Below are positions 36,411-45,796 of a stretch of 64,000 bases of DNA, piece after piece. Each line of letters starts with the position of its first letter. The stretch's first letter is position 1. Source of the DNA: an uncultured Clostridia bacterium (GTDB lineage: Bacteria; Bacillota; Clostridia; Saccharofermentanales; Saccharofermentanaceae); assembly GCA_946403085.1 (NCBI GenBank), contig CAMIYM010000011.1, forward strand, positions 1-64,000, given 5' to 3'. The translations under genes were made by a program, and so were the position numbers. Below the pieces are notes generated by a model. The model saw only the letters and a list, made by a program, of their open reading frames with translations. It ran no database searches and was not told the DNA's origin.

Positions 36411-37688
36411 ATGTTTATAGATCACTCAAAGATTTATGTTAAGGCCGGTGACGGCGGCAATGGAGCTCTCAGTTTCCACACTGAGAAGTATATTACCAAT
36501 GGCGGACCCGACGGCGGCGATGGCGGCGACGGCGGTAATGTTGTTTTGCAGGCTGCGCAGAATCTTACGAGCCTTCAGAACTTCAGGTTCAAGCATAAGT
36601 TCATTGCCCAGAACGGCGCAAAGGGTATGGGCAAGAAGATGTATGGCAAGCGCGGTGAAGACCTTATCATCGGCGTTCCTGTCGGAACTGTCGTAAAGGA
36701 TGCTGTCACAGGCGATATCATTGCCGATCTTACAGAGGCAGGCCAGAAGATCGTTGTCGCAAGAGGCGGCAAGGGCGGCCTTGGCAACATGCATTATGCC
36801 AACTCTATAAGACAGGCTCCGCAGTTTGCCACGCCGGGCGCTCCCGGAGAGGAAAGAGAACTTGCGATCGAGCTTAAGCTCATTGCAGACGTAGGTCTTG
36901 TAGGTTTCCCCAACGCGGGCAAATCAACGCTTCTTTCCGTTCTTACAAGAGCGAAGCCGAAGATCGCAGATTATCCTTTTACAACATTGGAACCTGTTCT
37001 CGGTGTTGTATCTAAGGATGATTTCTCATATGTTATAGCGGACATTCCCGGAATCATCGAGAATGCACATGAGGGCGCAGGCTTAGGCCATGACTTCTTA
37101 AGGCATATCGAAAGAACGAGACTTTTAGTTCACGTTGTCGATCTTTCAGGTACAGACGGAAGAGATCCGTTGGAAGATTTCAAGACGATCAATTCCGAGC
37201 TTGAGGAATTCAGCCTTGAACTTGCTTCAAGACCTCAGATCGTTGCAGGCAACAAATGTGACGGAGTAACTGATGAAGAAGCTCAGGACTTCATTAAGAG
37301 CGTAAAGGAAATGGGATATGAAGACGTATTCATTATTTCCGCTGCAGGTCAGATCGGAATAAAGGAACTTTCCGACAAGATCACTGAGACAGTATCCAAG
37401 CTTCCTCCGACAGTCCTTCACGACGTTGTTTCCGGCGGCGAAAAGGTATACACATTTGACGAAGGCAAGAAGTTTGACATCATCATCAATGAGGACGGCA
37501 ACTTTGAGGTTACCGGCAAATGGATCAACAGGATCTTCAACTCCACAAACTTCGAAGATACTGAGTCCACAAACTTCTTCCAGAGAACTCTCGAGAACGA
37601 GGGCGTATTTGAGGAACTCAAGAAAATGGGCGTCAAAGAGGGCGATACAGTCAAGGTTTGTGAGCTTGAATTTGACTATTATGACTAA
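36411..37688 (+). CDS. obgE: Obg-family GTPase
   Basis: A 425-residue ribosome-assembly and stress GTPase. The glycine-rich Obg domain begins MFIDHSKIYVKAGDGGNGA and contains GGDGGDGGNVV. The G domain has G1 GFPNAGKST, G3 DIPGI and G4 NKCD. A C-terminal OCT domain (about 345-425) is present. ATG 36411 is chosen since AGGAG lies six bases upstream and the family N-terminus begins there; ATG 36390 lies inside the upstream hairpin's end. It follows rplU-prp-rpmA as in most Firmicutes. Confidence 0.95.
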   Translation: MFIDHSKIYVKAGDGGNGALSFHTEKYITNGGPDGGDGGDGGNVVLQAAQNLTSLQNFRFKHKFIAQNGAKGMGKKMYGKRGEDLIIGVPVGTVVKDAVTGDIIADLTEAGQKIVVARGGKGGLGNMHYANSIRQAPQFATPGAPGEERELAIELKLIADVGLVGFPNAGKSTLLSVLTRAKPKIADYPFTTLEPVLGVVSKDDFSYVIADIPGIIENAHEGAGLGHDFLRHIERTRLLVHVVDLSGTDGRDPLEDFKTINSELEEFSLELASRPQIVAGNKCDGVTDEEAQDFIKSVKEMGYEDVFIISAAGQIGIKELSDKITETVSKLPPTVLHDVVSGGEKVYTFDEGKKFDIIINEDGNFEVTGKWINRIFNSTNFEDTESTNFFQRTLENEGVFEELKKMGVKEGDTVKVCELEFDYYD

Positions 37689-37818
37689 GACTTCAAAATT
37701 GGCGGGCTTAATTCACATATTGTTAACAATTGTTCCCTAGTGGTGACTTAATGCTAATGTATTATCAAAGCCATAAGAACGAGTCCACAATATATTGAGT
37801 TTTGAGTTTGTTTGTAGA

Positions 37819-37850
37819 GATGCCGCAGTTGATCCTGCGGCATCTTTTTT
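37819..37850 (+). terminator. intrinsic terminator 130 bases after obgE
   Basis: GATGCCGCAG (37819-37828) and CTGCGGCATC (37835-37844) form a perfect 10-base stem with a 6-base loop, then TTTTTT. It is a textbook terminator. The 130 bases between it and obgE hold no open frame; a TTGTTAACAA dyad lies near 37720. Confidence 0.9.
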
Positions 37851-37932
37851 GTGTCATAGCACAAATGCAAGTCTTTATTTTTATATCTTATAGAGTAAAA
37901 TATATGCGAATATGGAATAAGAAAGGGACAGT

Positions 37933-38394
37933 ATGGATTTCCTGCTTCAGATAGTCACTAACAGGATCTTGGTGGTTGGTGTTGTGTCCTGGTTTTTGGC
38001 CCAGGTGTTCAAGTGCATCAGCAACCTCATTTTAACTAAGAAATTCAGTCTTGAAAGACTTTTCGGTGATGGTGGAATGCCTAGCGGCCATTCTGCTACA
38101 GTTGTTTCCGTTGCAGTTGCAACAGGACTTTATCATGGCTTTGATTCAGCTGTATTCGCTGTAGCTATGATCGTTGCCATAGTCGTTATGCATGATGCTA
38201 TGAACGTAAGATATCAGGCCGGTAAACAGGCAGAATTACTTAATGTAATGGCTGAGATGTTTGAGAAGGTTACCGGTACAGATCTTCCTAATGAGGAGAA
38301 GCTTAAGGAGCTTTTGGGACATACACCTTTGCAGGTTGCTGCAGGATGCTTGCTCGGAGTAGCTACTGCTGTGATCATGTATCTCATATTCTGA
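37933..38394 (+). CDS. divergent PAP2-family membrane protein (DUF212, YuiD-like)
   Basis: A 153-residue membrane protein. GGMPSGHSATVVSVAVATGL near residue 48 resembles the phosphatase motif of PAP2 enzymes, and HDAMNVRYQAGKQAELLN near 96 is the second family signature. Hydrophobic helices lie at about 12-32, 55-75, 78-98 and 132-152. DUF212 proteins are thought to be divergent lipid-phosphate phosphatases, unproven. AAAGGGA lies five bases before ATG. The AlkD-like gene follows after seven bases. Confidence 0.85.
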   Translation: MDFLLQIVTNRILVVGVVSWFLAQVFKCISNLILTKKFSLERLFGDGGMPSGHSATVVSVAVATGLYHGFDSAVFAVAMIVAIVVMHDAMNVRYQAGKQAELLNVMAEMFEKVTGTDLPNEEKLKELLGHTPLQVAAGCLLGVATAVIMYLIF

Positions 38395-38401
38395 TATTCC
38401 T

Positions 38402-39091
38402 ATGATCACCGGTGATATCCTAAGTGAACTGAAAAAGCTTCAGGATAAAGGTTATCGCAAGATGCAGATAACCACGATCCCTTCTGTCAAAGCCGAATCA
38501 ATAATCGGTGTAAGGACTCCGGCGTTAAGGGCTTTAGCAAAAGAATTATCCAAAAGAGACGACATCTCCATATTCCTGGAAGATCTTCCTCACAAGTTTT
38601 TCGAAGAGAACCAGCTTCATGCATTCATCCTTTCCTGCATGAAGGATGCTGAAGAATGCATAAAGCTCGTTGATAAGTTCCTGCCCTATGTTGATAACTG
38701 GGCGACCTGTGACCAGATGTCTCCCAAGATCTTCAAAAAGCATAAGGATCTTCTCCTGGAATATATAAATGAGTGGATCAAGTCAGATAAGACTTATGTC
38801 AAGCGTTTTGCCGTAGGGATGCTCATGGAGCATTTCCTAGATGAGGATTTCAAGACTTCATATCTTACCAAGGTATCCAGGATCAGATCTGATGAATACT
38901 TCATTAACATGATGACCGCATGGTATTTTGCCACGGCTCTTGCCAAGCAGTACGATGCTGCATTGCCTTATATCGAAAAGCAGAAGCTTGATAAATGGAC
39001 TCACAACAAGACCATTCAAAAAGCAGTTGAAAGCTACCGCATAACACCTGAACAGAAGGAATATCTCAAGACGTTAAGAAGAAAGGTGTGA
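38402..39091 (+). CDS. AlkD-like DNA alkylation repair glycosylase
   Basis: A 229-residue all-helical HEAT-like-repeat protein. The segment VRTPALRALAKELSKRDD, the centre NWATCDQMSPKIFKKH (with the Trp and Asp used by AlkD to handle damaged bases) and the YFATALAKQYDAALP repeat fit the family, which removes bulky N3- and N7-alkyl purines. Length is the family norm. It sits four bases before the PfkB kinase and not far from uvrB, but a shared regulation is not visible. Confidence 0.85.
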   Translation: MITGDILSELKKLQDKGYRKMQITTIPSVKAESIIGVRTPALRALAKELSKRDDISIFLEDLPHKFFEENQLHAFILSCMKDAEECIKLVDKFLPYVDNWATCDQMSPKIFKKHKDLLLEYINEWIKSDKTYVKRFAVGMLMEHFLDEDFKTSYLTKVSRIRSDEYFINMMTAWYFATALAKQYDAALPYIEKQKLDKWTHNKTIQKAVESYRITPEQKEYLKTLRRKV

Positions 39092-39095
39092 ACCC

Positions 39096-40016
39096 ATGAT
39101 CTATACGGTTACCCTTAATCCTGCAATCGATGTAAGCCTTCGTGTGATTGACGGCCTTATGCCAGGAAGCATTAACAAGTCTTTTGGCATGAGGACCGAT
39201 CCCGGCGGAAAGGGTATCAACGTATCCAAGACGCTTAAAGTCATGGAAATTGATTCCGTGGTATGCGCCGGATTATGCGGCGAGGACGGCATGAGACTTG
39301 CCGGAATGCTCGAGAATGAATTCGAAGTTATCAGGATCACATATCCTTCAGGCAACACCAGAACTAACATAAAGATATCCGGCGAGAACGGAGTGACAAC
39401 GGACATCAACGGCAAAGGCCCGATGTACGACAAAGCTTCTGTTGAAGAACTTAAGAATGTCCTGCTCCAAAGGCTTGTTCCGGATGATGTCGTGGTTATA
39501 TCCGGAAGACCTCCGATGGGCTCTCCTGACAATATCTATGCTGATCTTATCAGGGCATTTAAGACAATTGATGGTGTTAAGGTGATCCTTGACTGTTCAG
39601 AGAGTTATCTCCGCGAAGGCCTTATCGAAAAGCCATACGCCGTAAAGCCGACCATGGAAGAACTCGGCCTTTTAAACGGCAGGGATGAAGCATTGGAGGA
39701 AGCTGATGCGATAGTATCGCGCGGTATCTCACGATGCCTTATCTCAATGGGAAAGGACGGTGCGGTCTTTGCAGATGAAGGTAAGAAGGCTGTCTTTTTA
39801 AATGCAGTCGATGTCAGAGTGAACTGCACGACCGGCTGCGGGGATGCCATGACGGCAGGTCTTGCATATTCCTGTGTAAAAGGTCTTTCTTCTGAAGATA
39901 CATTCAGGATGTGCATGGCGCTTGCATCAGCAGAAGCTGAAACGGAGGGAACATATCCTCCTGAAAAAGACAGGGTACTGGAGTTATTTGACAGCATTCG
40001 GTTATTAGGACAATGA
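39096..40016 (+). CDS. PfkB-family sugar-phosphate kinase (1-phosphofructokinase-like)
   Basis: A 306-residue ribokinase-fold kinase. N-terminal MIYTVTLNPAIDVSLRV and GGKGINVSKTL are typical of the 1-phosphofructokinase/tagatose-6-phosphate kinase branch. The active-site motif is NCTTGCGDAMTAGLAYS, with Asp as catalytic base; the common form is GAGDS. No fructose PTS or fruR gene is near, so the substrate (fructose-1-P, tagatose-6-P or other) is uncertain. Tagatose-6-P would suit a galactose user like this organism, but that is only inference. It is co-directional with, but promoter-separated from, uvrB. Confidence 0.85.
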   Translation: MIYTVTLNPAIDVSLRVIDGLMPGSINKSFGMRTDPGGKGINVSKTLKVMEIDSVVCAGLCGEDGMRLAGMLENEFEVIRITYPSGNTRTNIKISGENGVTTDINGKGPMYDKASVEELKNVLLQRLVPDDVVVISGRPPMGSPDNIYADLIRAFKTIDGVKVILDCSESYLREGLIEKPYAVKPTMEELGLLNGRDEALEEADAIVSRGISRCLISMGKDGAVFADEGKKAVFLNAVDVRVNCTTGCGDAMTAGLAYSCVKGLSSEDTFRMCMALASAEAETEGTYPPEKDRVLELFDSIRLLGQ

Positions 40017-40028
40017 GAGGACGGTATA

Positions 40029-40057
40029 TTGCAATTAAAGAACAAACGTTCTAAAAT
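40029..40057 (+). promoter_or_regulatory. uvrB promoter with a LexA (SOS) box in the spacer
   Basis: TTGCAA (40029-40034), 17 bases, TAAAAT (40052-40057). The spacer holds GAACAAACGTTC (40040-40051), a perfect Gram-positive LexA/DinR box (GAAC-N4-GTTC). A repressor bound there would block polymerase directly, so uvrB, and dnaE behind it, should be induced by DNA damage. Confidence 0.8.
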
Positions 40058-40117
40058 TGCCGTAGAAGAATTGATAACAGATCCATAGTGATCTTTGATG
40101 GTTTTAGGATAATGTCT

Positions 40118-42136
40118 ATGTTTAAGCTCGTATCGGATTACAAGCCGTCTGGTGACCAACCGGAAGCGATAGATTCCCTTGTTAAGGGTATCAAGGAAGG
40201 TATGCATGCCCAGACACTTCTGGGTGTTACCGGTTCCGGCAAGACATTTACCATGGCCAACATTATCGAGAGAGTTCAGAGGCCTACGCTTGTGCTCGCT
40301 CACAACAAGACTCTTGCTGGCCAGCTCTATGCTGAATTCAAGGAGCTGTTTCCTGAGAATGCCGTAGAGTATTTCATCTCATATTACGATTACTATCAGC
40401 CGGAAGCATATATAGCCGCTACGGATACGTATATCGAGAAGGATTCTTCGATCAACGATGAGATCGACCGCATGCGCCATGAGGCAACCAAGTCGCTTCT
40501 TACGAGAGATGACGTGATCATTGTGGCTTCTGTATCCTGCATCTACGGTATCGGTGAGAAGGACGACTATCTCTCACTTGCACTGATGCTTGAGACCGGA
40601 CTTGAGATCCCAATGGATAATGTCATGGCACAGCTCATTAACATGCAGTACACGCGTAATGACTTTGATCTCGCGAGAGGTTCGTTCAGACGTAAGGGTG
40701 ATGTAATCGATATCTGGACGCCTGATTCAGAACATACGCTTACAAGGATCAGTTTTTTCGGCGATGAGATCGATAAGATCAGTTATGTTGATGCCATTAC
40801 CGGCAAGACTGAGTTTACCAGGGATTATATCGAGCTGTTCCCGGCATCACACTATGCGACAGGAAGAGCCAAGCTTAACAAAGCAATAGAGAGGATCGAG
40901 GAAGAACTTGAGGTCAGGCTTAAGGAACTTCGTGAAGCCGGAGACATGATCGCCGCATACAGACTTGAGCAGCGTACGCGTTACGATATGGATATGCTCA
41001 GGGAGACCGGCTTTTGCAAAGGCATTGAGAACTATTCCCGTCACATAGCAGGAAGAGAGGCAGGCGAACCGCCTTGTACACTGATGGACTTCTTCCCGGA
41101 TGACTTCCTTCTCTTTATCGATGAGTCCCACCAGACTATCCCTCAGGTCGGAGCCATGTATAACGGCGACAGGTCGAGGAAAGAAATGCTCGTCCAGTAT
41201 GGATTCAGACTTCCTTCTGCATTTGATAACAGACCTTTGAAGTTCAATGAGTTCGAACAGCGTATGGGTCAGACTGTTTTTGTCAGCGCCACACCTGCTG
41301 ATTATGAGAAGGAACACAGCGAACAGACTGTTGAACAGGTGATAAGGCCTACAGGTCTTCTTGAACCTGAGATCTTCATACGTCCCGTTGAAGGCCAGAT
41401 CGAAGATATCCTTTCCATGCTTAAAGAGCAGAAGAAGACCGGTGATAAGAGCCTTATCATGACGCTTACCAAGAGAATGGCTGAAGACCTTACAGAGTTC
41501 CTCAAGAAAGAGAATGTCAGAGTCACATATCTTCACTCAGATATCAAAGCCGTTGAGCGTATGCAGATACTTAACCAGTTAAGGAATGATGAGGTTGACG
41601 TAATCGTCGGAATCAACCTCTTAAGAGAAGGTATCGATCTTCCTGAAGTGTCTTTGCTCATGATACTTGATGCTGATAAGGAAGGATTCTTAAGATCTGA
41701 GAGATCACTTATTCAGATCATAGGAAGATGCGCGAGGAACGATCACGGAAGAGTCGTTCTCTATGCGGATGAGGTTACTGATTCGATGATGAATGCAGTA
41801 TCTGAGACTAACCGCAGAAGAAAGATACAGCAGGAATACAATGAAGTCCACGGCATAACGCCAAAGACTATTAAGAAGGCTGTAAGAGATGTCTTCGATA
41901 TTGTTGCTGAAAGCAGCAAGGATTCGTCAGGCAAGGGAAGAGGAAAGTCTTCCAAGGGCGGCATAGATCCTGCCAGACTTATTAATGACGGTGTATCCGG
42001 CGGTACGGAAGAAGAGAATATCAAGCTAATAGAGAAGCTTACTTCAGAGATGACAAAGGCAGCTAAGGATCTCGACTTTGAGAGAGCTGCCGAGATCAGA
42101 GATATCATTATCGAACTTAAGGGGAAGAAGACATGA
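40118..42136 (+). CDS. uvrB: excinuclease ABC subunit B
   Basis: A 672-residue nucleotide-excision-repair helicase that verifies damage and positions UvrC. It begins MFKLVSDYKPSGDQPEAI; Walker A is GVTGSGKTFTMAN; the hairpin region reads EYFISYYDYYQPEAYIA; the helicase motifs include DESHQTIPQ and IIGRCARND. The C-terminal UVR domain (DFERAAEIRDIIIEL) is present. ATG 40118 is preferred: AGGA lies eight bases upstream and the family N-terminus starts there. The GTG at 40088 would give a 10-residue extension without support. A LexA box controls it; uvrA and uvrC are not in the window. Confidence 0.96.
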   Translation: MFKLVSDYKPSGDQPEAIDSLVKGIKEGMHAQTLLGVTGSGKTFTMANIIERVQRPTLVLAHNKTLAGQLYAEFKELFPENAVEYFISYYDYYQPEAYIAATDTYIEKDSSINDEIDRMRHEATKSLLTRDDVIIVASVSCIYGIGEKDDYLSLALMLETGLEIPMDNVMAQLINMQYTRNDFDLARGSFRRKGDVIDIWTPDSEHTLTRISFFGDEIDKISYVDAITGKTEFTRDYIELFPASHYATGRAKLNKAIERIEEELEVRLKELREAGDMIAAYRLEQRTRYDMDMLRETGFCKGIENYSRHIAGREAGEPPCTLMDFFPDDFLLFIDESHQTIPQVGAMYNGDRSRKEMLVQYGFRLPSAFDNRPLKFNEFEQRMGQTVFVSATPADYEKEHSEQTVEQVIRPTGLLEPEIFIRPVEGQIEDILSMLKEQKKTGDKSLIMTLTKRMAEDLTEFLKKENVRVTYLHSDIKAVERMQILNQLRNDEVDVIVGINLLREGIDLPEVSLLMILDADKEGFLRSERSLIQIIGRCARNDHGRVVLYADEVTDSMMNAVSETNRRRKIQQEYNEVHGITPKTIKKAVRDVFDIVAESSKDSSGKGRGKSSKGGIDPARLINDGVSGGTEEENIKLIEKLTSEMTKAAKDLDFERAAEIRDIIIELKGKKT

Positions 42137-45100
42137 GCGGCTTTTGTCACTTACATCTTCATACCGAATACAGTCTTCTTGACGGTGCCATAAAGATCAA
42201 GGATCTTGCCGCAAGACTTAAGGACATGGGAATGACTTCATGCGCCATAACCGATCATGGCGTAATGTATGGTGCAGTCTCGTTTTACAGGGAGATGAAG
42301 GCTAACGGCATACATCCGATAATAGGATGTGAAGTCTATGTCGCTCCTGGTTCAAGATTTGATAAGAACGTTGTACCTGGAAGAGATGATAAGTACTATA
42401 ACCACCTGATCCTTTTAGCTAAGGATAATCAGGGCCTTACTAACCTTAACAAGCTCGTTTCGGCAGGATTTACCGAAGGCTTTTACAGAAGACCAAGGAT
42501 CGATGAGGAACTGCTTGAGAAGTGGCACGACGGTCTTATCTGTCTTTCTGCGTGTGTGGCAGGTAAAGTCCCTTCACTTATCCTTGCAGGTGAGAACGAG
42601 AAGGCGGCCCAGACCGCACTCTGGTATGACAGGCTTTTCGGAAGGGGTAATTACTATCTTGAGATCCAGGCAAATACCACACCTGAACAGGCGAAGGTAA
42701 ATGCTGCACTGGTAAAGCTCTCCAATGAGACCGGCATTCCTCTTGTTGCGACGAATGACTGCCATTATCTGATGAAGGATGACTATGAAGCACAGGATAT
42801 CCTTCTTTGTATCTCGACTGCCGCAAGGATAGATGATGAGAACAGGATGCGCATGTCCTGCAATGAATTCTATGTTAAATCAGAGACAGAGATGAGACGC
42901 TTTTTCCCTGAGCTTTCCGAAGCTGTCGATAACACCGGAAAGATCGCGGACATGTGTCATGCCGAATATGATTTTGATACTATCCATCTTCCTGTTTATG
43001 AAGTGCCTGAAGGATATAAGGATCACGAGGAATACCTTGCCGATCTTACCTATAAAGGACTTAAGAAAAGATTTGAGATAACACCTCCTACAGGAAGCGT
43101 TGATGACTATATGAAGCGTGCGGAGTATGAACTCTCCGTTATCAACAGTATGGGATATACAGACTACTATCTCATAGTCTGGGACTTCATTAATTATGCA
43201 AAGACACATGAGGTTACGGTAGGCCCCGGAAGAGGATCCGGTGCCGGTTCACTTGTCGCATATGCAGTCGGAATCACTGATATCGATCCGATAAGATATG
43301 GTCTTGTATTTGAACGTTTCCTTAATTCGGAAAGAGTATCGATGCCTGACTTCGACGTCGATTTCAACGATGAGAGAAGACAGATAGCGATAGATTATGT
43401 CACTGAAAAATATGGAAAGAACAGAGTCGCACATGTAATCACATTCGGTACTCTTGCTGCAAGGCAGGCGGTAAAAGATGTCGCCAGAGTGCTTAATATG
43501 CCGATAGCGCAGAGCAATAAGCTTACCAAGATGATACCGTTCTCTGTCGGCATGAATTTGAAGCAGGCACTCGAGATAAGCAAGGAATTCAAGGAAGCTT
43601 ACGACACTGATCCTGAAGCGCGCAAGGTCATAGATATGGCGATGCGTGTTGAAGGTCTTCCGCGTAATGCAGGTACCCATGCTGCGGGAATAATCATATC
43701 CGGTAAGGATATCACCGATATCGCACCACTGGCGGTAAATGACGATACAGTCGCAGTCCAGTTTGCAAAGACGGATGTTGAAAGCATCGGTCTTCTTAAG
43801 TTCGACTTCCTTGGCCTTCGTACTCTTACTGTGCTCCAGGATTGTGTTGAACTCGTAAAGAATAATTACGGCCGGACCATAGATCTCGACAGAATACCTT
43901 TAGATGACATGGAAGTTTTCAAGATGATCGGAAGAGGTGAGACTGTCGGAATATTCCAGCTTGAGAGCCGCGGCATGACTTCATTCATGAAGCAGTTAGA
44001 GCCTGAGAGCCTGGAAGATATCATCGCGGGAATATCACTTTACAGACCGGGTCCTATGGATCAGATCCCGAAGTATGTTGACTGCAAGAAGAATCCTTCG
44101 CATATCACTTATGATCATCCGCTTCTTGAGCCAATTCTCAATGTCACATACGGATGTGCAATCTATCAGGAACAGGTAATGCAGATAGTAAGAGATCTTG
44201 CCGGTTTCTCGATGGGACAGTCGGATAATATCAGACGTGCGATGAGCAAAAAGAAAAAGTCCATGATGGAGAATTACAGAAATCTCTTCATGTACGGAGG
44301 CACCGATGACAAAGGCCGTCAGATCGACGGCTGTATCAAGCGTGGTGTTCCTGAAAAAGTCGCTGCTAAGATCTTCGATGATGTATCCGGATTTGCAGGT
44401 TATGCATTTAACAAATCACATGCTGCATGTTATGCGGTCGTCGGTTACTGGACTGCTTATTTCAAGTATTACTATCCGACGGAATTCATGGCAGCAACGC
44501 TTAACTCTTTCAGAACCGATCTCGGAAAAGCTTCGTATTACATTTCCTGCTGTTCTGCGATGGGAATTGAAGTACTTCCTCCCGATATCAATAAGAGCCG
44601 CGAGCGTTTTACAACTGAAGGTGACCGTAAGATAAGAATCGGTCTTTCCGTCATAAAGAATGTAGGCGAGGGAGCAGTTCTCGATATCCTGACTGACAGG
44701 GATAAGAATGGCGAATACAAGTCATTTGAGGACTTCGTTATAAGAGGCGCCAAGATAGGCGTGAAGAAGAATGTTGCAGAAGCATTGATACTTGCTTCAT
44801 GCATGGACTCGTTCGGATATACAAGGAGCCAGATGACTGCTTGCGTACAGACAGAACTCGACAGGATCGCACATTCGGACAGCCGTAATATCGAAGGACA
44901 GTTATCGCTCTTTGATTTTGGCGGTGCCGAAGCTGCAGGCCCGTCTGTGTTCATACCTGATATCGAAGAATATCCTGAAAGCCAGAAGCTCGGATATGAG
45001 AAAGAGATGGTAGGCATCTATCTTTCCGGTAATCCTCTGGCTTCTTATACAAAGTTAATATCAGAGGTTGCAACTTTTGATATGTCTGAGGCATCTGATA

Positions 45101-45783
45101 TCCTTTCGCTTTCAGGAAGTGATGCACTGGATGACAACAAGCAGGTCGCTATGTGCGGAATGGTAACCGATAAGAGAACAGGTTATACCAAGAAAAAGAC
45201 CATGATGAGTACAATCTCCTGCGAGGATCTGAGCGGATCATTTGAAGTTCTTCTTTTCGGCAAGAATTTTGATATGTATAACAGGATCGTCGAGAAGAAC
45301 AAGCCTTATCTCTTTGTCGGAAGAAGACAGATGAGAGAGGGCGGCGAGCTCTCGATGTTTGCAGACAGTCTTTTTGAGTTGTCAGACGATCCTTCGCTCT
45401 TAAGCAGGATCCGTAACGACAGGGGATATCAGACTGCGTTAAGGGAAAGAGACGGAGCACAGATCGCAAGAACACCTTCTGTCCCTGCTGCTGTACCTGC
45501 TCAGACACAACAGGTTCCTTCTTCAAAGCCTCAGGTTCAGAATACAGCTGCAGGCAAAGAGCAGGTTATAAGGATCCGTTATTCCGGAAGACCTGATTCC
45601 AAAGGCTTCAACAGGCTCTTGAATTTCCTTGCATATTTCCACGGGAATACTCCGGTCGAAGTTCTATTTGATGCTGACAAGAGTGTGCTGAGACTTGATG
45701 ACATGTGCAGGATAGCTCCTGATGAACAGGTGCTTTTGAAACTTGCCGAGTTAGTCGGTGAAGATAATATTGAGATGATCTAA
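42133..45783 (+). CDS. dnaE: DNA polymerase III subunit alpha (DnaE type)
   Basis: A 1216-residue replicative or repair polymerase of family C, DnaE class (no fused exonuclease). The PHP domain opens with HLHLHTEYSLLDGAI and ITDHGVMYG. The catalytic aspartates are in PDFDVDF (about 405-411), preceded by GPGRGSGAGSLVAYA. The fingers and beta-binding regions are followed by a helix-hairpin-helix and an OB-fold (VAMCGMVTDKRTGYTKK), then a Gln/Pro-rich linker and a C-terminal domain. The start overlaps uvrB by four bases (ATGA), so it is co-transcribed under the LexA-controlled promoter. Dual regulation from another promoter is possible. Confidence 0.95.
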   Translation: MSGFCHLHLHTEYSLLDGAIKIKDLAARLKDMGMTSCAITDHGVMYGAVSFYREMKANGIHPIIGCEVYVAPGSRFDKNVVPGRDDKYYNHLILLAKDNQGLTNLNKLVSAGFTEGFYRRPRIDEELLEKWHDGLICLSACVAGKVPSLILAGENEKAAQTALWYDRLFGRGNYYLEIQANTTPEQAKVNAALVKLSNETGIPLVATNDCHYLMKDDYEAQDILLCISTAARIDDENRMRMSCNEFYVKSETEMRRFFPELSEAVDNTGKIADMCHAEYDFDTIHLPVYEVPEGYKDHEEYLADLTYKGLKKRFEITPPTGSVDDYMKRAEYELSVINSMGYTDYYLIVWDFINYAKTHEVTVGPGRGSGAGSLVAYAVGITDIDPIRYGLVFERFLNSERVSMPDFDVDFNDERRQIAIDYVTEKYGKNRVAHVITFGTLAARQAVKDVARVLNMPIAQSNKLTKMIPFSVGMNLKQALEISKEFKEAYDTDPEARKVIDMAMRVEGLPRNAGTHAAGIIISGKDITDIAPLAVNDDTVAVQFAKTDVESIGLLKFDFLGLRTLTVLQDCVELVKNNYGRTIDLDRIPLDDMEVFKMIGRGETVGIFQLESRGMTSFMKQLEPESLEDIIAGISLYRPGPMDQIPKYVDCKKNPSHITYDHPLLEPILNVTYGCAIYQEQVMQIVRDLAGFSMGQSDNIRRAMSKKKKSMMENYRNLFMYGGTDDKGRQIDGCIKRGVPEKVAAKIFDDVSGFAGYAFNKSHAACYAVVGYWTAYFKYYYPTEFMAATLNSFRTDLGKASYYISCCSAMGIEVLPPDINKSRERFTTEGDRKIRIGLSVIKNVGEGAVLDILTDRDKNGEYKSFEDFVIRGAKIGVKKNVAEALILASCMDSFGYTRSQMTACVQTELDRIAHSDSRNIEGQLSLFDFGGAEAAGPSVFIPDIEEYPESQKLGYEKEMVGIYLSGNPLASYTKLISEVATFDMSEASDILSLSGSDALDDNKQVAMCGMVTDKRTGYTKKKTMMSTISCEDLSGSFEVLLFGKNFDMYNRIVEKNKPYLFVGRRQMREGGELSMFADSLFELSDDPSLLSRIRNDRGYQTALRERDGAQIARTPSVPAAVPAQTQQVPSSKPQVQNTAAGKEQVIRIRYSGRPDSKGFNRLLNFLAYFHGNTPVEVLFDADKSVLRLDDMCRIAPDEQVLLKLAELVGEDNIEMI

Positions 45784-45796
45784 GGAGGACCGCTTT

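Noticed and set aside
37689..37850. A small RNA between obgE and the terminator at 37819
   Set aside because: A terminator is clear but I found no convincing promoter in the preceding 130 bases, so it is more simply the obgE 3' end.
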